Positions 53,383 through 61,818 of a stretch of 64,000 bases of DNA are shown here, one piece after another. The position numbers and the translations under genes are program-made. The stretch lies in assembly GCA_963582065.1 (NCBI GenBank), contig CAUZRQ010000004.1, forward strand, positions 54,226 through 118,225. Reading direction: 5' to 3'. The notes under the pieces are model-generated. The model ran no database searches, was not told where the DNA came from, and saw only the letters and a program-made list of their open reading frames with translations. The stretch's first letter is position 1, and each line of letters begins with the position of its first letter. This DNA is from UBA8437 sp963582065. Its GTDB lineage: Bacteria > Planctomycetota > Planctomycetia > Planctomycetales > Planctomycetaceae.

Positions 53383-54621
53383 ATGCAGGAAATCGTCTTC
53401 GATGACAAGTACGAGTTCATCCCGCCACACCGCGGCAACCTGTGGCCGTGGGTGCTGGAGCGCGTGGTCGGTTGGCATCTCCGGCGGCAATTCGATATCG
53501 CCTCGATCGAGATTCGTGGGATCGAGCGGTTGCGGGCCTCGCTGAAAGCCGGTGACGGGATCATCGTGGCACCCAACCACTGCCGCCCCAGTGATCCCGC
53601 AATCTTGGGCGCGGTGGCCGTCGAGGCCGGTTGTCACGTGTTCGCGTTGGCGAGTTGGAACGTCTTCAAGGTGAACGCGTTCCAGTCGTTCCTGGTCAGG
53701 CGGATGGGCGGGTTCAGTATCTATCGCGAGGGAATGGATCGGGCGGCATTGAATTGCGCCATAGAGATTCTCGAGAAGGCGGAAAGGCCGCTGGTGGTGT
53801 TTCCCGAGGGGATGATCTCGCGGACCAATGACCATCTCAACCTGCTCCAGGACGGGCTGTCGCTGATTGCTCGTGCGGCCGCACGAAAGCGAGCGGCGAC
53901 CGATCCGAGCGGTCGGGTGGTGGTTCATCCGACGGCTCTGAAGTACCGGTTTGACGGAGAGATCGAGTCGAGTGTCGCGGGAGTGCTGAGCGAGATCGAA
54001 GGTCGATTGAGTTGGCAGTCGCAGGAACAACGGCCGTTGTTGGAGAGAGTCGAGCGAATCGGCCAGGCGTTGTTGACCCTGAAGGAGGTGGAATACCTCG
54101 GAGCCCCCCAGGCCGGTTCGGTCTTCGAACGGCGAGACCGGCTGATCGACAGTATGCTCGGGCCGCTTGAAGAGGAATGGTGCGGCGGTCGGCGGGACGG
54201 GGGGGCCGTGGCGCGGGTCAAGCGTCTTCGGATCGAGATTCTCCCCGACATGGTTGAAGAGGACCTGCCCGAGGATGAACGACAGCGACGGTGGCGACAA
54301 CTGGCCGACTGCTACCTGGCCCAACAGCTTTCGCTGTACCCCACCGATTACATCGGGCCGGATCGGCCGGTGGAGAGAATTCTTGAGACGATTGAGCGAT
54401 TCGAAGAAGATCTGGCCGACGTCGCCACGGTGCACGGTCCACTAACGGTGCTCGTGGAGGTGGGGGAGGCGATCGAGGTGTCTCCCCGGCGGTCTCACAA
54501 AAGTGAAGGAGATCCACTGATGCTGGAACTGGAGACAAGGATCCAACGATTGATCACCGGGTTGGCTTCGGAGGTCGAGCAGGCGAGACTGCTGCCGGTC
54601 CCCCGGGAGCAGTCGACATGA
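53383..54621 (+). CDS. PlsC-type lysophospholipid acyltransferase-like protein
   Basis: 412 aa from the ATG at 53383; an ATG at 53350 would add 11 residues with no clear ribosome binding site for either. The acyltransferase domain covers about 50-250. Motif I reads APNHCRPSDP, where the classic NHxxxxD has NHCRPSD. Motif III reads VFPEGMISR. A helical C-terminal half of about 150 residues has no family I recognise. It probably transfers an acyl chain to a glycerophospholipid or related acceptor at the inner membrane. The next gene overlaps it by 4 bp and encodes a PAP2_C-type protein, so a joint lipid-modifying role is likely. Confidence 0.85.
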   Translation: MQEIVFDDKYEFIPPHRGNLWPWVLERVVGWHLRRQFDIASIEIRGIERLRASLKAGDGIIVAPNHCRPSDPAILGAVAVEAGCHVFALASWNVFKVNAFQSFLVRRMGGFSIYREGMDRAALNCAIEILEKAERPLVVFPEGMISRTNDHLNLLQDGLSLIARAAARKRAATDPSGRVVVHPTALKYRFDGEIESSVAGVLSEIEGRLSWQSQEQRPLLERVERIGQALLTLKEVEYLGAPQAGSVFERRDRLIDSMLGPLEEEWCGGRRDGGAVARVKRLRIEILPDMVEEDLPEDERQRRWRQLADCYLAQQLSLYPTDYIGPDRPVERILETIERFEEDLADVATVHGPLTVLVEVGEAIEVSPRRSHKSEGDPLMLELETRIQRLITGLASEVEQARLLPVPREQST

Positions 54622-55343
54622 ACGATGTGTCGGATCATGGAGAGATCCAGCGGCCGAGACTGGCCGAACGGAGTGTTCGGGTGGCCGTGGTCGCCGTGGG
54701 TATCGGCCTGTGGCTGGGGACCCAGTCGCTGCTGGGAGTCCGGGAATTTGCGATCGATGATGCGACCCGGGACGCCGCGTCACGCGCCTTGACCGTTGGT
54801 GACCGGGTTCACGAGTGGACCGCGGACTGGAACGGGCGTCTCGATCGGAACCGAGACGCCGCCTCGGCACTGTTGATCACCAGTTCGGTGCTGATCGACC
54901 TGGTGGCTTGCTGGATTTTTGCGTCGACGATCTTCGGTCGTTCGATTCGTCCTTTCCTGGGGTTGCTGATCCTGTTTTCGTTGAGGCAGCTGTGCCAGTG
55001 GCTCTCGCCGCTGCCGGCCCCGGTCGGGATGTTGTGGTTCGACCCGGGGTTTCCATCGCTGCTGGTGACCTACGAAGTCGCCAACGACTTCTTCTTTTCG
55101 GGTCACACGGCGCTCGCGGTCTATGGCGGTATCGAGTTGGCGCGACGATTCGGCCGGATCGGAATCCTGGCCGGCGGGTTGTTTGCCGTGTTGCAGTCAG
55201 CCGTTGTCCTCGTCCTGCGGGCGCATTACACGATGGACGTGTTCACCGGTGTGGTTGTGGCCGTGCTGGCCGCGGTCGCGGCGGACCGGTTGGCCGGACC
55301 ACTGGATCGCGTCGTGGCACGTGTGGCGGGGCGCGACGAGTGA
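54618..55343 (+). CDS. PAP2_C (sphingomyelin-synthase-like) membrane protein
   Basis: 241 aa, about six hydrophobic segments. Two motifs stand out: ANDFFFSGHTA (about residue 156) and RAHYTMDVFTG (about 201). They carry the His-His-Asp triad used by sphingomyelin synthase and Aur1-type phosphotransferases as well as by PAP2 phosphatases; the SGH and HYTxD spacing is closer to PAP2_C. The classic PAP2 KxxxxxxRP motif is not seen. It could move a phospho-headgroup between lipids or dephosphorylate one. The ATG overlaps the acyltransferase stop (ATGA), so the pair is a translationally coupled lipid operon. Confidence 0.78.
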   Translation: MNDVSDHGEIQRPRLAERSVRVAVVAVGIGLWLGTQSLLGVREFAIDDATRDAASRALTVGDRVHEWTADWNGRLDRNRDAASALLITSSVLIDLVACWIFASTIFGRSIRPFLGLLILFSLRQLCQWLSPLPAPVGMLWFDPGFPSLLVTYEVANDFFFSGHTALAVYGGIELARRFGRIGILAGGLFAVLQSAVVLVLRAHYTMDVFTGVVVAVLAAVAADRLAGPLDRVVARVAGRDE

Positions 55344-55349
55344 TCGCCA

Positions 55350-57242
55350 CTACTGCATCAGCACATGCTGATCCAAGAACTCCTCGACCGCCCGGTAGAA
55401 GTGATCGATCGTTTCCTGCTTCCGCCACCCATGGCCTTCACCCTCGTAGAGGTGGTAGATGTGAGGCGTGCCGGCGCGGCGCAAGGCGGCGACGACGTCG
55501 TCTGATTGCTGGCGGGGTACCACACGATCGATGTCACCCTGGAAGACGGCGATCGGTCGGCGGATCTTCTCGGCGTGGAAACCCGGTGAACGCTCGTGGT
55601 ACAGCGCGGCTGTTTCGGGCAACGGTCCGATCATCGTGTCGGTGTAACGGCTCTCGAACTTGTGCGTGTCGCTGGCCAGGTGGAACTGGTTTGCGACCCC
55701 GTAGAGATTGACCCCGGCGGTGAACTCGTCGGGATGGTGCGCCATCACCTGCAGTACGGTGAATCCGCCGGCGCTGCCTCCCATGATCACTCTACGATCC
55801 GGGTCGACCCGCCGGCTCTCGACCAGGTGCCGCACGCCGCTGATCGAATCCTCGACGTCGCAGATGCCCCAGTTGCCCCGGAGCTTCAGCATGTATTCTC
55901 GGCCGTAACCGGTGCTGCCGCGGTAATTGACCTGCAGCACGGCCCAGCCGCGGGTGGTGAAGTACTGGACGTCGGCCTTCCATCCAGCACGCGACTGTGA
56001 CGTGGGGCCGCCGTGGATCATCGCGATCACCGGGGGCAGTCCCGTACCGGTGAAACTCTCGCTGGCCGGTGGATAGAACAGTCCATGAGCCGTTTCCCCG
56101 TCGGCCGATTCCCAGCTGATCGCTTCGGGGCTCGACAGGCCTTCGGCCGACAACGTCTCGCCGGTCGATCGTGCTACGATCCGCGATGTGCCCTCGTGGA
56201 TGTCGCAGAAGACGACTCGCGGCGTCTGCACGGCGCTGCTGCCGATGATCGCCACTCGAGAACCGGTTGAGGCGGCGACGATCTGTGAGATGTCTGTCAT
56301 GTCGGCCAACGGTTCGACGACCGAATGGTCCCCGCTCTCCAGTTCGATTCGCACGACGCTGTGGAACCCCTGCCGGCTGGCAACGGCGAGAACCGACCGC
56401 CCATCGCCGCAGACGGCGTAGGTTCGCATGTCCTGGGCCCAGGCGGGAGTCCCGAACTCGACGCCGTCCTCGGTCAGCCATTGGACCGAATCGGCCTGGA
56501 GGTCCCGGCAGGCCAGTCGGCCCCAACCGGATTCGTCCGAGACGTAGAGCAGTCGGCTGCCGTCGGTGGTGAATTCCGGCTGGAAGATGGCGATCTGGTC
56601 ACCGCCGGCCACCACCCGTGGTGTGCCGGCCACGGGCAGCGGTCCCGAGGTGTCCAGGTCGGCGACATACAGCGTGGTGCCGTCCCATGGCATGTTCGGG
56701 TGGTCCCAGGCAACAAACGCCAGACGGGTGCCGTCGGGACTCAGCCTGGGCTGCATGTAGAAGTCGTGTCCGGCGGCCAGGATGACGGGCCAGTGTGTTC
56801 CGTCGGAGTCGGCCACGGCGATACGGTCGATTTCCTCGTCGGTGTGGACGTAGACGACGAAACGTCCGTCGGCCGAGACGTGGGGAGAGGCGGCGCTGCC
56901 GAAGGCCGGGGTGATGGGCCGGGCGGTGCCGCCGGCCAGGGACTGGGCGAACAGGCGACCGGTACGATGCACGACGAAGTAGGCCACACCGCCCTGGACG
57001 GTGAAGTCGCCGCCGCCGTAGCCGACCTCGGCTCGCACGCTGTGCTGGACGGTCAGGTCTCGCGGGGCATCACCACTGTCGTCGTCGACGAGCAGCACGC
57101 CCTGGCCCGATCGGCCCTCGAGCCAGACCAGGGTGGAACCGTCGCTGTCGAATGCCACGCCGTCAATCCGTCGACCGGCCGCCACGGCGGCAGCCGTCAG
57201 AGGACTTGTCCAGCGTCCGTACTGTCGCGTTGTCTTGCTCAT
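55350..57242 (-). CDS. S9 family peptidase (acylaminoacyl-peptidase/DPP IV-like), cytoplasmic
   Basis: 630 aa from the ATG at 57242; the frame is open to 57476 but has no start support. No signal peptide. The propeller region is about 1-370 with PD40-like repeats (SPHVSADGRFVVYV, QPRLSPDGTRLAFVAW, FQPEFTTDGSRLLYVS). The peptidase domain has PVIAMIHGGPTSQ, the nucleophile in GGSAGGFTVLQ, the acid in QGDIDRVVP and the base in EGEGHGWRK. The triad is complete. It removes short N-terminal units from peptides inside the cell, complementing the exported S9A enzyme. Converges on the PAP2_C gene 6 bp away. Confidence 0.93.
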   Translation of the reverse strand: MSKTTRQYGRWTSPLTAAAVAAGRRIDGVAFDSDGSTLVWLEGRSGQGVLLVDDDSGDAPRDLTVQHSVRAEVGYGGGDFTVQGGVAYFVVHRTGRLFAQSLAGGTARPITPAFGSAASPHVSADGRFVVYVHTDEEIDRIAVADSDGTHWPVILAAGHDFYMQPRLSPDGTRLAFVAWDHPNMPWDGTTLYVADLDTSGPLPVAGTPRVVAGGDQIAIFQPEFTTDGSRLLYVSDESGWGRLACRDLQADSVQWLTEDGVEFGTPAWAQDMRTYAVCGDGRSVLAVASRQGFHSVVRIELESGDHSVVEPLADMTDISQIVAASTGSRVAIIGSSAVQTPRVVFCDIHEGTSRIVARSTGETLSAEGLSSPEAISWESADGETAHGLFYPPASESFTGTGLPPVIAMIHGGPTSQSRAGWKADVQYFTTRGWAVLQVNYRGSTGYGREYMLKLRGNWGICDVEDSISGVRHLVESRRVDPDRRVIMGGSAGGFTVLQVMAHHPDEFTAGVNLYGVANQFHLASDTHKFESRYTDTMIGPLPETAALYHERSPGFHAEKIRRPIAVFQGDIDRVVPRQQSDDVVAALRRAGTPHIYHLYEGEGHGWRKQETIDHFYRAVEEFLDQHVLMQ

Positions 57243-57372
57243 GAAACGATTCTGACCGGTCGCCGCCCGCTGGGCAAACATGGATCGATTCGAGAGGCCC
57301 GGTGCCCGTCCAGCGGGTATAACTGGAGCGGGAGTTGAAATGCTCGCCGTGGCATTAGACAAGGAGAGCTCG

Positions 57373-57603
57373 ATGCTCCGGATCGCCCACTTCACCGCCT
57401 GGCTGGTCGTTTGTCTGGCTGTTGTCTCGACCGCCGCCGACAAGCGGACCCACATCGACACGCTCTCGCCAGTCAAGTCCCGCGGCCCGTTGCTGGCCGA
57501 TCATACGGGTCTCGTGGGTCAAGCCAATTGCCGGCCGGTCGGCGGGCGTGTCCAGGTGAGCCTGCGGTGGTGCTCTCAATCACCCGATCTCAAGTCGATT
57601 TGA
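57373..57603 (+). CDS. Small exported hypothetical protein
   Basis: 76 aa from the ATG at 57373, which has AAGGAGAG 4 bp upstream; the frame is open from 57280 without such support. The N-terminus MLRIAHFTAWLVVCLAVVST is a good signal peptide. The mature part has two Cys (QANCRPVGG and LRWCSQS) that could pair. No family recognised. It sits 15 bp before the next small exported protein, so the two are one operon. Confidence 0.5.
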   Translation: MLRIAHFTAWLVVCLAVVSTAADKRTHIDTLSPVKSRGPLLADHTGLVGQANCRPVGGRVQVSLRWCSQSPDLKSI

Positions 57604-57618
57604 TATAAGGAGTTTGTC

Positions 57619-58035
57619 ATGAAAACGAGGCAGAACAATGTCGCGGCCGGTTTTGCCGCGGGGCTGATCCTGGGAGCCGTCGTTCTCACCGCATTCGGAC
57701 AGAACGAGGCGAAGAAGGGAAAGGCCGTCGAGAAGAAAACGACCGCCAAGCGGACGACTCAGCGGACTTACACCGTGCCCCGCTACGCGGTTCAGTACGA
57801 TTCCGACCAGCAACTTCTGCTGATCACCGACAACGCTTTCAGCCAGTTGTACCTGTACGACACCGGCAAGTCGGGTGCCAATCAGCTCAGGAGTCGGATC
57901 GACCTGAGGCAGACAGGTGCGTCGCAGTTGCGGGCGGTGAGTCCCCGGGCGAAACCGGTGACTCCCAAGAAGTCCAAGACCAAGGCACCAAAGAAACCGG
58001 CACCAAAGAAACCGGTTCCGAAGAAGAAGAAGTGA
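57619..58035 (+). CDS. Small exported or anchored hypothetical protein with Lys/Pro-rich tail
   Basis: 138 aa with a perfect AAGGAG ribosome binding site 8 bp before the ATG. Residues 10-28 are a hydrophobic signal or anchor. A short beta-like core follows (YAVQYDSDQQLLLITDNAFS, LYLYDTG). The tail is very Lys/Pro-rich (PKKPAPKKPVPKKKK), a type often seen on proteins that contact acidic surface polymers or nucleic acid. No family recognised. It follows the 76-aa gene and is closed by a strong hairpin at 58054-58088. Confidence 0.7.
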   Translation: MKTRQNNVAAGFAAGLILGAVVLTAFGQNEAKKGKAVEKKTTAKRTTQRTYTVPRYAVQYDSDQQLLLITDNAFSQLYLYDTGKSGANQLRSRIDLRQTGASQLRAVSPRAKPVTPKKSKTKAPKKPAPKKPVPKKKK

Positions 58036-58053
58036 GGCCGGCCCAAAAGAACA

Positions 58054-58088
58054 ACTGCCCCGGAGTCCGCGGGGGATTCCGGGGCAGT
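58054..58088. terminator. Bidirectional hairpin terminator
   Basis: A 15-bp stem (58054-58068 with 58074-58088, one G-U wobble) closes a 5-base loop, starting ACTGCCCCGGA on the plus strand. On the minus strand it is followed by TGTTCTTTT, which fits an intrinsic terminator for the MscS relic that ends at 58090. On the plus strand no T-run follows, but it lies 18 bp past the small-protein stop. Confidence 0.65.
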
Positions 58089-58089
58089 G

Positions 58090-58345
58090 TCAACAGGCCA
58101 GGTCGGTTGCGGCGTCGTGGCGAACCGCTGCGCTGAGCATCTTCGCGTTCGGCACGGTGTGCCGATGAGTCAGCCCGTTATCGGTGGTTTCGATGACCGT
58201 GGCCACCGGGCCGACCTCGCGAACGATTCCCTGGATCTCCGCCACGCTGACCGAGTCCCCGACTGCATTCTTTGCCGGACGTAGTAACCGGACATGATGC
58301 CGTCCGCGACATCCCGGCCACCGAGTCGCACCGAGAGCGGTGATG
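58090..58345 (-). pseudogene. MscS mechanosensitive-channel 3' fragment with a frameshift
   Basis: Reading the minus strand from about 58345, one frame gives the end of the MscS pore region (GGRDVADGIMSGYYVRQRMQ). The beta domain continues in another frame (VGDSVSVAEIQGIVREVGPV, then TVIETTDNGLTHRHTVPNAK) to a stop at 58090. The switch needs a single missing base between 58262 and 58263: CAG-TC instead of CAG-GTC. The N-terminal membrane helices are absent, so this is a decayed remnant. Its C-terminus and the terminator downstream look original. Upstream it joins an unrelated FG-GAP fragment. Confidence 0.8.
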
Positions 58346-58520
58346 GCAACATCGAGTCGGCCGTCCCGATTGAAGTCGGCCACGGCCAACTGAAAACGGT
58401 TCTGCTCGATCGACGAGGCAGCGAGTTTCCAGTTGTCGAGAATCGGCAATCGGTCGAGTCCCCAGTCGACGGTGGCGTCCCGGAACATCGTTATCGGGCC
58501 ACAGCAGAACAGGGAATGGG
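58346..58520 (-). pseudogene. FG-GAP/VCBS-repeat protein fragment
   Basis: The translation contains MFRDATVDWGLDRL, then FQLAVADFNRDGRLDVAIT. The latter is a textbook FG-GAP/VCBS repeat with the DxNxDGxxD calcium loop. Typical genes of this type encode hundreds of residues with many repeats and a signal peptide. Here only about 55 residues remain, cut on the N side just after the HpcH aldolase stop and fused on the C side to the MscS fragment. The fused frame is open for 132 codons but is not a plausible functional protein. Confidence 0.65.
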
Positions 58521-58532
58521 GGCGTGAAGGGG

Positions 58533-59246
58533 TCAGCCATCGAGAAAATCACTGCCGAGTGCCAGGAGAGAATTCTTGACATCGAGCCGTCGGGTGACGT
58601 CGTTGCCCACCTTCTGTCCGGCCGCCCGGATTCGTTGGTGGACATCCTCGATCACCTGCTGCACATCCGGCGACCAGCCCTGGCCGGGCTTTCCCAGTCC
58701 CTGTGCGAAGTCGTTGGGGCCGACGCTGAAGTAGTCGATCCCGTCGACGGACAGGATGTCATCGAGATTATCGAGGACACCGGCGTCTTCCAGCAGTGCA
58801 CCCACCAGCGTGTTCTCGTTCGTCTCACGGTACCACTGCACCTTGTCTCCCAGATCGTGGTCGTAATCACAGCCCCGATTGCCGCCGAAGGACCGTTCCC
58901 CCAGAGGTCCGAAGTAGCAGGCCCTGACCAGTTGTTCGGCATCGGCGCGACAGGCGATGTGCGGACCGAGAATGCCCTGGATGCCTCGGTCGAGATATCT
59001 CAGGATCGTCGAGGACTGGATATCGGGCACCCTCGCGATCGGCGTGATGCCATTCAGTTCGGCGATTCGGCAGTGTTCTTCGATCGTGGCCAGGTCGAAC
59101 GGTCCATGTTCTCCGTCCAGCCAGACGAAGTCGAAATCGAGCCGCCCGAGAATTTCGACGATGTGCGGTGAGGGAAAACAGAGCGAGAAGCCTGTGGCGA
59201 TGCGACCGTCGCCGATGGCCTGTTTGACCCGATTGATACGTGGCAT
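58533..59246 (-). CDS. HpcH/HpaI-family aldolase
   Basis: 237 aa from the ATG at 59246; the frame is open to 59372. The family cleaves or forms a carbon-carbon bond of 2-oxo acids with a divalent metal. Visible: FVWLDGEHGPFD (about residue 41, with the His/Glu of the active site), ITPIARVPD, GIQGILGPHI, and DGIDYFSVGPNDFAQGLG (Asp near residue 170). The length is near the usual 250-260. Candidate substrates include 2-keto-3-deoxy sugar acids; the ManD-like dehydratase at 60455-61708 would supply such a compound, but the two genes are separated by an opposite-strand gene. Cytoplasmic. Confidence 0.9.
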   Translation of the reverse strand: MPRINRVKQAIGDGRIATGFSLCFPSPHIVEILGRLDFDFVWLDGEHGPFDLATIEEHCRIAELNGITPIARVPDIQSSTILRYLDRGIQGILGPHIACRADAEQLVRACYFGPLGERSFGGNRGCDYDHDLGDKVQWYRETNENTLVGALLEDAGVLDNLDDILSVDGIDYFSVGPNDFAQGLGKPGQGWSPDVQQVIEDVHQRIRAAGQKVGNDVTRRLDVKNSLLALGSDFLDG

Positions 59247-59430
59247 GGGGCTGTCTCCGAAAGAAAGAGTCCGGGTGTGAGAGTCGGGGGACTGCTGGTC
59301 GCGGTATTCTATCCCGCCGGTGTGACTGTCGGCCAACTCGTCCCCGGCGACGGTTGCCCACGTGGTTGCCACGGGTTTAGGATGCGGACCCTTTCTTTTC
59401 CAGATGCTGACTCACCTCGGAGACACCACC

Positions 59431-60426
59431 ATGCGTTCTTGCCGGATGATGTTCGGATTGTTGCTTGCCGCCACGCTCTGCTTGGTTGCTCCCCCGAGCG
59501 AGACCGCCGGCCACGCGGCTGCTGCGAAGGAGAAGAAGAAGGCGGGCAAGGTGACCTTCTACGTCCGCTACGAGGACGACGGCGACGTGTCGTACGGGAT
59601 CCTCGAGGGCAAGAAGATTCGCAGGATCGACGGCGACCTTTTCGGCAAGTGGAAGAGGACCAACAAGACGGTTGACCTGGATGACGTCAAGCTGCTGGTC
59701 CCCTCGCGGCCGACCCAGGTCTTTGCCATGGCCGGCAACTACAAGAGCCACCTCGGTGATGAAGACAAGTCGACCACGACGATCACCACCGTCACCAGGA
59801 TCACCCAGGACAACAAGAGCGGAAAGACCGAGACGACCTCGGAAACCACCTCCGAGACCCGTCGCAGTGGCGTGATTCCACCGAAGTTCCAGATTCCCCA
59901 GCCCTTCTACAAGACCATCAGTTGCCTGTTGCCTCACGGGGGCACCATCATCCTGCCCAAGGACGCCAAGACGGTGCACTACGAGGCCGAACTGGTCATC
60001 GTGATCGGCAAGAAGACCCGTAACGTCTCGAAGAAGAATGCTCTGAAGCACGTGCTTGGCGTGACGTGTGGCAATGATGTCAGTGCCCGCGTCTGGCAAC
60101 GGAACGACGTGCAGTGGTGGCGGGCCAAGGCCTCGGACACCTTTGGCCCCTGTGGGCCGGTCATCGCCAGCGGACTCGACTATGACAACCTGCAGTTGAC
60201 ACTCAGGCTCAACGGCGAGGTCCGCCAGGACGAGAGCACCAAGTACTTCATCAACGACGTGGCCTCGATGGTCAGCTTTCTCAGCCGGCACGTGACGCTG
60301 CACCCCGGCGACCTGATTTTCACCGGCACGCCGGGTAAGACCGACGTGATGAAGCCGGGTGATGTTGTCGAGGTGGAACTCTCGGGCGTGGGTATCCTGC
60401 GGAACAAGGTCGCCGCCGAGAAGTAG
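59431..60426 (+). CDS. Exported fumarylacetoacetate-hydrolase-family protein
   Basis: 331 aa from the ATG at 59431, which has GGAGA 8 bp upstream; an ATG at 59404 is the alternative. Residues 1-32 form a signal peptide (MMFGLLLAATLCLVAPPSE). From about residue 90 the FAH fold is clear: AMAGNYKSHL, YEAELVIVIGKK (metal Glu), GVTCGNDVSARVWQ, QWWRAKASDTFGPCGPV and IFTGTPGKTDVMKPGD. An insert of about 35 Thr/Ser-rich residues lies at about 110-145. FAH enzymes act on 2-oxo or 1,3-diketone compounds and are normally cytoplasmic, so export is unusual. Flanked by an HpcH aldolase and a ManD-like gene on the other strand. Confidence 0.87.
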   Translation: MRSCRMMFGLLLAATLCLVAPPSETAGHAAAAKEKKKAGKVTFYVRYEDDGDVSYGILEGKKIRRIDGDLFGKWKRTNKTVDLDDVKLLVPSRPTQVFAMAGNYKSHLGDEDKSTTTITTVTRITQDNKSGKTETTSETTSETRRSGVIPPKFQIPQPFYKTISCLLPHGGTIILPKDAKTVHYEAELVIVIGKKTRNVSKKNALKHVLGVTCGNDVSARVWQRNDVQWWRAKASDTFGPCGPVIASGLDYDNLQLTLRLNGEVRQDESTKYFINDVASMVSFLSRHVTLHPGDLIFTGTPGKTDVMKPGDVVEVELSGVGILRNKVAAEK

Positions 60427-60454
60427 CCCTCACCGGGTGACGGGCGGCGAGGGG

Positions 60455-61708
60455 TCAATAGGCCCACGGTGTCCCGTCGCCGCGGCGGATGGTGGGCCGC
60501 ATCCGGCGGACGTAGGGGTGTTTCCGGGCGGCGGCGATGTCGACATCGCAGCCCAGCCCGGCCGAGAGCGGGACGCTGACATGGCCGTCGGCGTAGGCCG
60601 GCACCGTCGAGAACACCTCCTCGATCCGCTCATCCCAGTTGGCATCGAATTCCTGGATCCCGAAGTTGGGCACCGCCAGGCTGACGTGCGCGTTGGCCAT
60701 GTGGGTCACCGGCGAGATGTTTCCCGGCCCGTGCCAGGCGGTCAGGATTCCACGGGCCTCACAGACCGCGGCGATCTTCCTGGCTGCGGTGATGCCCCCG
60801 ACATGGGCCAGGTCGTGGCGGGCGTAGTCGACGAGGTGCTCGAACCACAGTTCCTGTCCTTCCCACGGGTTGCAGAACACCTCGCCCATCGCCAGTGGAA
60901 CCGGCGACTGGCTGCGGACCAGTCGGAAGGTGTCGAGGTGTTCGGGGCGCAGCAGGTCCTCGAGATAGAACAGCTTGAACGGGGCCAGGTCACAGGCCAG
61001 TCGGAGTCCCTGTGACGGCGTGACACGTTCATGGACGTCGTGGATCAGTTGGACCGAGTCCCCGAGTTCGGCTCGCAGGAATTCGAAGAGCTTCGGAATC
61101 AGTTGGGTGTAGGGTTCCGGTTCCCAGGTCTCGGCGGGGGGCACCCCGCGAGAGAAAGCCTCTTCGGTGGCTGCCTGTTGGGCGTCGGTGGCCGGCACGG
61201 CGTACCCCGATTCGAGTTCCGGAACGCCGACCTGCACCTTGATCACCTGGTAGCCCACCTGCTGCAGTTCGTGGACCCGTTCCAGCACCTCGTCAAATGT
61301 GCGGCCCGAGACCGAGCGGTAGGTCAGCATCCGGTCACGCACCCGGCCCCCGAGCAACTCGCAGACGGGAAGTCCCGCCTGCTTGCCTTTGATGTCCCAG
61401 AGTGCCATGTCGATTCCGCTGATGGCCGAGAGATGAACCGAGCCGGAGCGGTAGTACGGCAGGTGGTAAATCGTGTGCCAGAGTTGTTCGATACGTCCGG
61501 CGGGTTGCCCGATCAACGCGGGGGCGATGTGTTCTTCGATCATCGCGGCGACGGCCATTTCACTGCCCGAACAGGTGGCGTCGCCCCAGCCGTGGAGTCC
61601 GTCCTGGTCGGTCGTCACCCGGACGAGGACGAAGTTCCCCAGCGGGGCCCGCATCGGGTTGGTGACGACGACATCGACGCCGGTAATCAACGGCGAGTGG
61701 TCGGGCAT
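60455..61708 (-). CDS. Mannonate dehydratase/RspA-subgroup enolase-superfamily enzyme
   Basis: 417 aa from the ATG at 61708. The barrel has the ManD-type signature: IKVQVGVPE after strand 2, LIHDVHERVTPSQ (first metal Asp plus His), FYLEDLL (Glu), MGEVFCNPWEGQELW (Glu) and AWHGPGNISPV (His). ManD enzymes dehydrate D-mannonate or D-gluconate to 2-keto-3-deoxy-D-gluconate. Many RspA-subgroup members have weak or unknown activity, so the precise substrate is open. It is quite different from the enolase-superfamily gene at 8161. It may feed an HpcH-type aldolase such as the one at 58533. Confidence 0.88.
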   Translation of the reverse strand: MPDHSPLITGVDVVVTNPMRAPLGNFVLVRVTTDQDGLHGWGDATCSGSEMAVAAMIEEHIAPALIGQPAGRIEQLWHTIYHLPYYRSGSVHLSAISGIDMALWDIKGKQAGLPVCELLGGRVRDRMLTYRSVSGRTFDEVLERVHELQQVGYQVIKVQVGVPELESGYAVPATDAQQAATEEAFSRGVPPAETWEPEPYTQLIPKLFEFLRAELGDSVQLIHDVHERVTPSQGLRLACDLAPFKLFYLEDLLRPEHLDTFRLVRSQSPVPLAMGEVFCNPWEGQELWFEHLVDYARHDLAHVGGITAARKIAAVCEARGILTAWHGPGNISPVTHMANAHVSLAVPNFGIQEFDANWDERIEEVFSTVPAYADGHVSVPLSAGLGCDVDIAAARKHPYVRRMRPTIRRGDGTPWAY

Positions 61709-61818
61709 GGAATCGCTCTGTGGTGTTCGGGCTGGACACCCTACCGGGTTTGTCGCGACTGTGCGACGATTCGGGTATCCTGTTCGGCGATCCACATCGG
61801 TCCCCCGGAGGCTCGAAC

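Noticed and set aside
58090..58488. A 132-codon open frame taken as a real gene
   Set aside because: It joins FG-GAP and MscS pieces, and the MscS part is out of frame for about 25 codons, so it is a relic.
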